Shown piece by piece: positions 58,670 through 64,000 of a stretch of DNA of 64,000 nt. The notes under the pieces are model-generated. The model made no database searches, had not been told where the DNA came from, and was given only the letters and a program-made list of their open reading frames with translations. The stretch is from Spirochaetales bacterium (GTDB lineage Bacteria; Spirochaetota; Leptospiria; Leptospirales; Leptonemataceae): contig JABTUL010000002.1 of the NCBI GenBank assembly GCA_015075425.1, forward strand, positions 62,001 to 126,000. Direction: 5' to 3'. The position numbers and the translations under genes were made by a program. Position 1 is the first letter of the stretch. Every line of letters begins with the position of its first letter.

Positions 58670-59482
58670 ATGTTTTACAGTGCTCCTACAACGGCTGATG
58701 TCCGCGAAAAACAATCCCGGGGAATGGTGCACATCAAGAGCAAGACGGAAATCCAGCGTATGCGTGACGCTGGTCGCCTGGCGGCAGAGGTTCTTTCGGA
58801 GACGGGTCTGCGGGTCAAAGCCGGGGTAAGCACTCTTGAACTCAATGACTTTGCCCACGAATTGACTCTGCGTAGGGGTGGACAGTCGGCTCCGCTAAAC
58901 TACAGAGGCTTTCCGCGCTCGATCTGCACTTCCGTCAATCAGGTTGTCTGCCATGGAATCCCCAAAAAGGGAGAGATCCTGAAACCGGGGGATATTCTCA
59001 ACATTGATGTAACCGTGATCTACCAGGGCTACCACGGGGACACCTCCCGGATGTTCTACGTCCCGCCGCTGGCAGAGAAAGCCCGGCAACTCATGGAAGA
59101 CACGGAACGTGCCATGTGGATTGGTATTGATTGCGTGAAACCGGATGCGCGTATCTCAGAAATCGGTGATGCCATCGATGCTTACCTTACACCCCGAGGT
59201 TACGGAATTGTCCGCGATCTCACCGGTCACGGAATCGGCCGCAATTTCCATGAAGAACCGGCCGTCCCCCATTATGCCCGCAGTGGTGCGCGCACCCGTA
59301 TGCGGCCGGGGATGACTTTCACAGTCGAACCCATGGTCAATCAGGGCGGACGCCACGATGTTGTGTTTAACAAGAAAGATGGTTGGACGGTAACCACAAA
59401 AGACGGATCCCTTTCTGCTCAATATGAGCATACCTGCCTTGTCACGGAGCATGGCGCTGAAATTCTGACTATGCTTGACTGA
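58670..59482 (+). CDS. map: Methionine aminopeptidase, type I
   Basis: Removes the initiator methionine. 270 residues with all five metal ligands: Asp113 ('LNIDVTVIY'), Asp124 ('GDTSRMFY'), His187 ('LTGHGIGRNFHEEP'), Glu220 ('TFTVEPMV') and Glu253 ('QYEHTCLV'). The N-terminus before 'HIKSKTEIQRMRDAG' is about 18 residues longer than a minimal MetAP. ATG 58724 would give the usual length but has no spaced ribosome site, and ATG 58670 has none either, so the start is uncertain. Confidence 0.94.
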   Translation: MFYSAPTTADVREKQSRGMVHIKSKTEIQRMRDAGRLAAEVLSETGLRVKAGVSTLELNDFAHELTLRRGGQSAPLNYRGFPRSICTSVNQVVCHGIPKKGEILKPGDILNIDVTVIYQGYHGDTSRMFYVPPLAEKARQLMEDTERAMWIGIDCVKPDARISEIGDAIDAYLTPRGYGIVRDLTGHGIGRNFHEEPAVPHYARSGARTRMRPGMTFTVEPMVNQGGRHDVVFNKKDGWTVTTKDGSLSAQYEHTCLVTEHGAEILTMLD

Positions 59483-59545
59483 AAAAGCACAGCGGCTGTT
59501 TGATACCGGCCCCGGGGAATTCGATAATAAGACTGCGCACTGTGC

Positions 59546-60106
59546 ATGAAATTTCAGAATCCACAAAAAACGCACTGGCTTTGCTGTTTGTCGCTCGTTG
59601 TCCTGACTCTCCAGGGTGGCTGTAGCTCTTCACGCACCCGGGTGGAGACGGCCCGCTATAAAGAATATCCTCTGGCTGAACTGGGAGTGCGGCTGTCCAT
59701 ACCTGATTTCTGGGAGGTCAGTGCCAATCAGAACTTTCAACTGGTCGCACGGGGCCCCGGACCTTCAGGGCTGCTGACCACCATCGAATACCGCGGTCTG
59801 GAAAAATCACCCAAGGATGCAACCGATAAAGCTCTCTATGCAACGGGCTGGTATGACGCTATTGCGGCCAACTATCGGGACTGGAGTTTCATTTCCCGCA
59901 AACGGTCCTCTCTCGACCCGGAGGGTCGATTTGAGCTGGAAGGAACCTACCGGGAAGGAGCGATTGTTTTTCGAAAGCTCGGGATTTTGCGCTTCCGGAA
60001 CCACCGTATCCATGCCATCTATTACACGGCACCGGATCAGAATATCGAACCGGTCCGGCAGCTTTTCCTGGAAATCGATCGCCGACACATTTTTGAAGAT
60101 CCGTAA
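59546..60106 (+). CDS. Lipoprotein of unknown function
   Basis: 186 residues, signal peptide 'MKFQNPQKTHWLCCLSLVVLTLQGGC' (shown in part: lipobox LQGGC). The mature domain has 'LGVRLSIPDFWEVSANQNFQLVARG' and 'HRIHAIYYTAPDQNIEPVRQLFLEI', the alternating pattern of small alpha/beta domains seen in PsbP/Mog1-like envelope lipoproteins. That resemblance is weak. It follows map by 63 bp and precedes a small membrane-protein gene. Confidence 0.7.
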   Translation: MKFQNPQKTHWLCCLSLVVLTLQGGCSSSRTRVETARYKEYPLAELGVRLSIPDFWEVSANQNFQLVARGPGPSGLLTTIEYRGLEKSPKDATDKALYATGWYDAIAANYRDWSFISRKRSSLDPEGRFELEGTYREGAIVFRKLGILRFRNHRIHAIYYTAPDQNIEPVRQLFLEIDRRHIFEDP

Positions 60107-60151
60107 GAAAAATCTGTTGAAGATTGCAATGAGCCAGCCTGTCTGTGCGCA

Positions 60152-60538
60152 ATGATTGCAATTGTTACATACGTGGGTGTCGGTCTGGGTGCGCTGCTTG
60201 CGGCCTGGGGATTTTTCCATCAGCTCATTGTGGGTGCTGCCGTTACTCTGGTCAAAGATCTGGAAGATAACTCCGCACGATTGCTGGTCATGAGCTGGGT
60301 CGCTCAGGGCGCTTTTATGACCTTCCTGGGTCTTCTCCCGGCAGCCCTGCTCCTGCTTTACGGCCCTCTTGTACCCGCCGTGGGTGCTGTCCTTTTTCTG
60401 TGCGCCATGGCTCTGCTGTTCTTATCCGGCCATGTGCTGGTCACCGGATACGCCACCCACATCAAACCGATTCGCATTGGTGCGCTTATTGAATTTGTTT
60501 ATGGAATTTATCTTCTGACTGTCCTGATCCTTCTTTAG
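60152..60538 (+). CDS. Small four-helix membrane protein
   Basis: 128 residues almost entirely hydrophobic: helices at about 3-25, 43-70, 72-93 and 103-127. Short soluble segments 'VKDLEDNSARLLV' and 'YATHIKPIRIG'. No catalytic residues stand out; family not recognised. It precedes the MerR-type regulator by 17 bp on the same strand and may be regulated with it. Confidence 0.7.
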   Translation: MIAIVTYVGVGLGALLAAWGFFHQLIVGAAVTLVKDLEDNSARLLVMSWVAQGAFMTFLGLLPAALLLLYGPLVPAVGAVLFLCAMALLFLSGHVLVTGYATHIKPIRIGALIEFVYGIYLLTVLILL

Positions 60539-60555
60539 ACCCCGCCAGGGATGCC

Positions 60556-61326
60556 TTGCAATACCTGATCAAAGATTTAAGCCGGCTCACCGGCCTGCCG
60601 CCGGCACGGATCCGCAAATGGCAGGAACGCTATGACATCCTGCGCCCGGCGATGGGTACCAATGGGTACTACTACTACCACAATGACGATCTGCGTTTGT
60701 TAAACTACCTGAAACAGGAGACATCCAGAGGTCGCAGTATTTCGGAAGTCATTGCTGTGGGCAGATCGGCATTACTAAAAGAATCTTTACAAACAAATGA
60801 TCTTTCTGAATCTTTACAGGCCGTGATCCGCGGCGACTACTCAATGTTTTCCTTTCATAAAGAATTTTCCGGCGATGGTCGGAGTCTGCGGACCTGGCTG
60901 CGTACTGTGTTGCGCCCATTACTGGTTCAGATCGGAATTGCCTGGGAAGCAGGCCACCTGAGCGTAACGGCGGAACACCTTTTCTCCCGCTGGATCAGCG
61001 CTGCCATCTACTCAATGCTGGATACTTTGCCGCCGGCTGTCGGACGCCGCATCCTGTGTGCTGTTTACCCCGGCGATGAACATGAGCTGCCAGGACTTTT
61101 GCTGCACACCTTGCTCCGCTCCTATGGAGCCGCTTCCGTTTTTGTGGGTCAACTGGATGCTGTGGAACTGCGTCGCGAACTTACCTCCCATCCCTCCTAC
61201 GAACGGTTGTACATTACCAGTACGATGCCGCGGGCAGCGACACAGTTACAGAATTTCAAAGAAAGGGTGGGACAGGGTATGCCGCACCTGAAAATTCGCA
61301 TCGGTGGGGCCGGATGGAGCCGCTAA
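60556..61326 (+). CDS. MerR-family regulator with cobalamin-binding domain (CarH/LitR-like)
   Basis: 256 residues from TTG 60556, with CAGGGA 5 nt upstream; the nearby ATG 60551 is out of frame. N-terminal MerR winged helix: 'YLIKDLSRLTGLPPARIRKWQERYDILRPA' (in parts) and 'YYYYHNDDLRLLNYLKQE'. Middle: B12-cap helix bundle with 'WEAGHLSVTAEHLFSRWI', the W-x9-E-H motif (Trp130, Glu140, His141) as in CarH. C-terminal Rossmann B12 domain with 'YPGDEHELPGLLLHTLLRSYG', His176 in the lower-ligand position. The residue after Trp130 is Glu, as in corrinoid methyltransferase modules, not the His I recall in light-sensing CarH. It is likely a B12-responsive repressor. Confidence 0.88.
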   Translation: MQYLIKDLSRLTGLPPARIRKWQERYDILRPAMGTNGYYYYHNDDLRLLNYLKQETSRGRSISEVIAVGRSALLKESLQTNDLSESLQAVIRGDYSMFSFHKEFSGDGRSLRTWLRTVLRPLLVQIGIAWEAGHLSVTAEHLFSRWISAAIYSMLDTLPPAVGRRILCAVYPGDEHELPGLLLHTLLRSYGAASVFVGQLDAVELRRELTSHPSYERLYITSTMPRAATQLQNFKERVGQGMPHLKIRIGGAGWSR

Positions 61327-61425
61327 AAAACGCGCCCGATCATCCGCAGACCACGGCATCCTGCCCCACCGTCCGGAACCAAAACTTTAGCTTGTCCGCA
61401 CCCGGAAAATGGAGAGTTTCGTTCT

Positions 61426-62352
61426 ATGGATCAGACCACACGTAAATCGTTACCCAAAGCACTGGAATACGTCCTGCTGCGGCTGATCAGTGCCCTGCTG
61501 CTTTTGCTTCCCTTTTTTGTACGGGCCCGCTTCATGGAACAATTTGCCAGAGTCCTTTTTTCTTTGAGCAAGCGCTACAGGAATCTGGTGCAGGATCATC
61601 TCAGGCTGGCTTTTCCCGAAGAAAACAGCGTGTGGATCCAGCAAATGAGTGTGCGCAACGCCCGATCCATGGGCCGACTTTTTGCGGAACTGATTCAGAC
61701 GCCGTCTATCACACCGGCTTTTTTTGCCCGGCACTTTGTTATAGAAAACGAGGATTTACAGCGCGAAATCTTTAGCAGGGGTGGAATGGCCATTCTGGGG
61801 CACCTGGGAAATTGGGAATGGCATGGACTGGTCGGGGCCCGGCTGGCGGGCCGGCCCATCTATACAATTGTCAAGCGACACACAAATTTCTGGTCCAACC
61901 GCTACGCGGAAACGAGTCGTAACCTGGCGGGCATGCGCTTGATCTACGTGGATCAGAATCCCTTTGAAATCGTACGACTCCTGCGCCGGGGAGAGTTTGT
62001 GGCCTTCACCTCCGATCAGGATGCACGCCAGCATGGATCCTTCTTTCCTTTTTTTGGCAAGCCTGCCTCTACCTTCATGGGTCCGGCTATTATCGCTCGC
62101 ACGACTTCCGTTCCGGCGTACTTTGTCTGGTCCTACAGAAAAGATGGTAAAGTGGTATTTGCGGCCGAGAAACTGCAGGAGCCCTCTGTCGCGCGTGAAA
62201 ACCTGGAGCTATGGGAAGACGAGTTCACCCGAATCTGGCTGGCGAGGCTGGAGCGGGCCATCCGTGAACACCCGGCCGATTATCTGTGGGCGCACAATCG
62301 CTGGAAAAGCCAACCGGTCCCAACCGGTCAGGGAGGACCTTCCAGCGATTGA
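61426..62352 (+). CDS. LpxL/HtrB-like lipid A acyltransferase
   Basis: 308 residues, one N-terminal anchor ('LLRLISALLLLLPFFVRARF'). The acyltransferase motif is 'AILGHLGNWEWHGLVG' (HX4E: His126, Glu131), followed by 'GEFVAFTSDQDARQHGSFFPFFGKPAST' (in parts) and the C-terminal 'HPADYLWAHNRWKSQP', all typical of the LpxL/LpxM family that adds secondary acyl chains to lipid A. The ribosome-binding site GGAGAG is about 11 nt upstream. The 3' end overlaps a convergent lipoprotein gene by 25 bp. Confidence 0.88.
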   Translation: MDQTTRKSLPKALEYVLLRLISALLLLLPFFVRARFMEQFARVLFSLSKRYRNLVQDHLRLAFPEENSVWIQQMSVRNARSMGRLFAELIQTPSITPAFFARHFVIENEDLQREIFSRGGMAILGHLGNWEWHGLVGARLAGRPIYTIVKRHTNFWSNRYAETSRNLAGMRLIYVDQNPFEIVRLLRRGEFVAFTSDQDARQHGSFFPFFGKPASTFMGPAIIARTTSVPAYFVWSYRKDGKVVFAAEKLQEPSVARENLELWEDEFTRIWLARLERAIREHPADYLWAHNRWKSQPVPTGQGGPSSD

Positions 62353-62858
62353 AAGTAAACCCGGATGGCAGGCAGATCGCGTCGGGCCCTTTCGTAGAGT
62401 ATGGAATGTACAATCGTCTGGCGGGAGTCGGCGGTCAGATAGATACGTGTACGACCTTCAATCAGCGTCCGATTGCGCTCCATGGTCCAGAGATACTCAC
62501 GGCCGGACCACTGATGTTTGGCCCGGAAATCGCTCTCCCGACGGGCACCCCGAAGGGTCTGGAAGTAACGCAAAAAGGCCTGCTCAATTAACTCATCCGG
62601 CTCCCTGCGAGCTTGCTCCACTTCAGCAGCAGTAAGATCCAGAATTCCCAGCTGAAAAACATTCTGCGTGGTATGATCCACAAAAAGTTGCATGGCAAAA
62701 CCCGCTCTCCGCTCTTCCTGACTCTTCTCTCCGCGTACAATCCAGCGAAGCTTCTCAAAATGAATTTCCTGCCAGCCAGGCGGCACCGCTTTATTCTTCT
62801 GAACGCTCTGACACACGCTGAGCAAAGATAAAACTACAGGCAGAGAAAGTTTTAACAT
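62328..62858 (-). CDS. Small lipoprotein of unknown function
   Basis: 176 residues, signal peptide 'MLKLSLPVVLSLLSVC' (lipobox LSVC). The mature part is charged and helical-beta mixed: 'WQEIHFEKLRWIVRGEKSQEERRAGFAMQLFVDH' (in parts), 'SGREYLWTMERNRTLIEGRTRIYLTADSRQTIVHSILYE' (in parts). Family not recognised. The ATG lies within the last codons of the upstream dehydrogenase gene (7-bp overlap). The 3' end overlaps the acyltransferase gene. Confidence 0.7.
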   Translation of the reverse strand: MLKLSLPVVLSLLSVCQSVQKNKAVPPGWQEIHFEKLRWIVRGEKSQEERRAGFAMQLFVDHTTQNVFQLGILDLTAAEVEQARREPDELIEQAFLRYFQTLRGARRESDFRAKHQWSGREYLWTMERNRTLIEGRTRIYLTADSRQTIVHSILYERARRDLPAIRVYFQSLEGPP

Positions 62859-64000
62859 TCTACGAGCACCTTAATTGCCTGGTTGCTGCGCGCTACCGCA
62901 AAAGCTTCCGCCATCTTTTCCAGCGGATAGCGATGGGTAATGAAATGCTCATGAATTACCTGGACAATCTGCGGAAAACGGCTCAGCAAATCCAGGGCTG
63001 GCGCAAAAGGCCCGCAACGGGAGCTTTCCAGAATGATCCCGCGCTCAATAGCCCGGCCCGCTGTACTTCGGTCCAGTCCTGGTTTAAGATAAATCGTGGA
63101 GCGCGGACGAGTTCCTTTTTCAAGAAGCCCGGCAAGCTCCTGCAAACTTTCAATGACCGGGCCCTCTTCCGTTTTCTTTTCAGCAACACTCAAACGATGT
63201 TCTCTCACCACAAACTCGGTGAAACCTTGAATCCCTTCCACGGTCTGTCCATGAGTGGACTTGAGATGTACGATGGAGCGGCTGATGCGCAGGGCTTCAA
63301 GAAAGCCGGCAGGAGACCCCGTGGTATCAAAAACAAGATCATAAGAGGCAGCATCTGCTGTGGAGGTGTAGTGGTCGGCACCCAGTGCTAAGGACAGCGC
63401 TGCCGGCCGTTCATGGCGCACAATTGCATGAATAGAAAAATCATGACTGCGAGATTGTCTTACCATGGACAGAGCGGCGATGAGTAAAAGGCCCAGCTTT
63501 CGTGGCCCGATCACCGCGACTTTACGATGGTCACTCTGTAAAGAAGTACTTACTGCGTGCAATGCGGCCGCCAGCGGTTCTATAACGGATGCAACAGTAA
63601 GATCCAGGGCCGGAGGGACGGGCACAAGCGCTCCTTCGGGAACCAGACTATACGGGGCAAAGCCGCCGGGAAGCCGGTCAATGCCCAGGGTTAGCCTTTC
63701 CGGACAGTGTGTGGCCAGTCCCTCACGGCAGTAAGGACAATCGGCCGGAACATGACGCGCCAGGTGCGAGGCATTGATTTCCACGGCGTGCAGTTCGCCA
63801 TTGTGGGAGGAAATCAACTCATGGCCGATCACCTGGGGCAAAGGGTACGGTAGGAAGCGGCGAGACAGGTCCGTGGAACAGATTCCACAGGCTTCATTTT
63901 TAACCAGGACAAATCCCGGACCAAGGCTTAGAACCGGTTCTTCATCATAGAAAATATCCCAACCGGCCTTTAGCGGTTGAAAGGTAACCTGGCAGGGCCG
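62852..64000 (-). CDS. Zinc-dependent alcohol dehydrogenase family protein, N-terminus beyond right edge
   Basis: Medium-chain dehydrogenase/reductase. The frame is open to the right edge, so the N-terminus is missing. Catalytic zinc Cys in 'EACGICSTDLSRR', 'VIGHELIS' (GHE motif), structural-zinc loop with 'CPYCREGLATHC', 'ASVIEPLAAALHAV', then a Rossmann-type segment 'VAVIGPRKLGLLLIAAL' where the usual GxGxxG is altered to GPRKLG. Later 'LVFDTTGSPAGFLEALRI' is normal. About 382 residues are visible. The changed nucleotide-binding glycine motif is unusual and may alter cofactor use. Confidence 0.85.
   Translation of the reverse strand, partial: RPCQVTFQPLKAGWDIFYDEEPVLSLGPGFVLVKNEACGICSTDLSRRFLPYPLPQVIGHELISSHNGELHAVEINASHLARHVPADCPYCREGLATHCPERLTLGIDRLPGGFAPYSLVPEGALVPVPPALDLTVASVIEPLAAALHAVSTSLQSDHRKVAVIGPRKLGLLLIAALSMVRQSRSHDFSIHAIVRHERPAALSLALGADHYTSTADAASYDLVFDTTGSPAGFLEALRISRSIVHLKSTHGQTVEGIQGFTEFVVREHRLSVAEKKTEEGPVIESLQELAGLLEKGTRPRSTIYLKPGLDRSTAGRAIERGIILESSRCGPFAPALDLLSRFPQIVQVIHEHFITHRYPLEKMAEAFAVARSNQAIKVLVEC

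Noticed and set aside
1-64000. CRISPR arrays, rRNA and tRNA genes
   Set aside because: No regularly spaced direct repeats, no rRNA-like conserved blocks and no complete cloverleaf were seen on reading both strands; gaps between genes are mostly too short.

Overview
The window is about 53% G+C and densely coded: short gaps, many 4-bp ATGA/TGATG overlaps, many lipoprotein signal peptides with loose lipoboxes, and no rRNA, tRNA or CRISPR that I can see. Gene content points to a high-GC spirochaete of the Leptospiraceae (Leptonema/Turneriella grade). It includes a GldF/GldG-type ABC system with LptE, a TMEM43-family protein, a WYL regulator pair, GH57/GT4 glucan genes and a prokaryotic-type SpeD. 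The taxonomic call is inference from content only.

Layout. 1-5.5 kb: a membrane-lipid modification cluster (divergent SDR; FAD desaturase/amine oxidase, DUF1365 protein and two cyclopropane-synthase-family methyltransferases). 5.5-11 kb (mostly minus): rarA, a membrane protein, a frameshifted small lipoprotein, a membrane-anchored methyltransferase, a LamG lipoprotein and a small membrane protein. 11.2-15.2 kb (plus): a GT39-like transferase, tmk, pduO-type cobalamin adenosyltransferase and a PhoD-like phosphatase. 15.2-19 kb (minus): TSUP transporter, ammonium transporter and a GAF-SpoIIE-TPR phosphatase. 19.3-24 kb (plus): korAB, speD, and a SET protein with an AdoMet-decarboxylase-like C-terminal half. 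24-28.5 kb (minus): membrane protein, degenerate peptidase, lipoprotein, bioD, bioA. 28.5-30.5 kb (plus): STAS protein, HELSH metallopeptidase lipoprotein, cobalamin-binding protein. 30.5-33.4 kb: a decayed mobile-element island with IS110 and IS3 remnants and small lipoproteins. 33.4-40.5 kb: LysM protein, O-antigen-ligase-like protein, then a five-gene operon (ABC ATPase, permease, GldG-like, DUF4340, LptE). 40.6-44.8 kb: TMEM43 protein, two WYL regulators, an alpha/beta hydrolase. 44.8-56.1 kb: two divergent alpha-glucan operons (GT4-GH57-glgP leftward; glgX-malQ rightward), the rightward one running without a gap into an EcoRII-like restriction-modification pair. 56-64 kb: Cys-rich lipoprotein, propeller-like lipoprotein, map, lipoprotein, membrane protein, MerR/B12-binding regulator, LpxL-like acyltransferase, lipoprotein, and a zinc alcohol dehydrogenase cut by the right edge.

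Strongest leads. (1) speD is followed by a SET-domain protein whose C-terminal half reads as a second, diverged AdoMet decarboxylase; it keeps the Ser/His/Cys set at the same spacing as SpeD but lacks the Glu before the cleavage serine. (2) A complete EcoRII-type restriction-modification pair is translationally coupled to malQ. (3) A MerR regulator carries a W-x9-EH cobalamin-cap motif with a glutamate right after the Trp, where my recollection of CarH has a His. (4) The lipid cluster resembles the desaturase/methylase set used for methylated or furan fatty acids in Rhodobacter. (5) An intact HELSH metallopeptidase lies about 1.3 kb from a degenerate relative.

The glucan operons supply synthesis (GT4), phosphorolysis (GlgP), debranching (GlgX) and glucan transfer (MalQ); no glgC or glgB is in the window. 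Several neighbours use or bind S-adenosylmethionine (SpeD, the SET fusion, BioA, the lipid methyltransferases) or cobalamin (PduO, BtuF-like protein, MerR-B12 regulator). All functional calls rest on motif recognition by eye.
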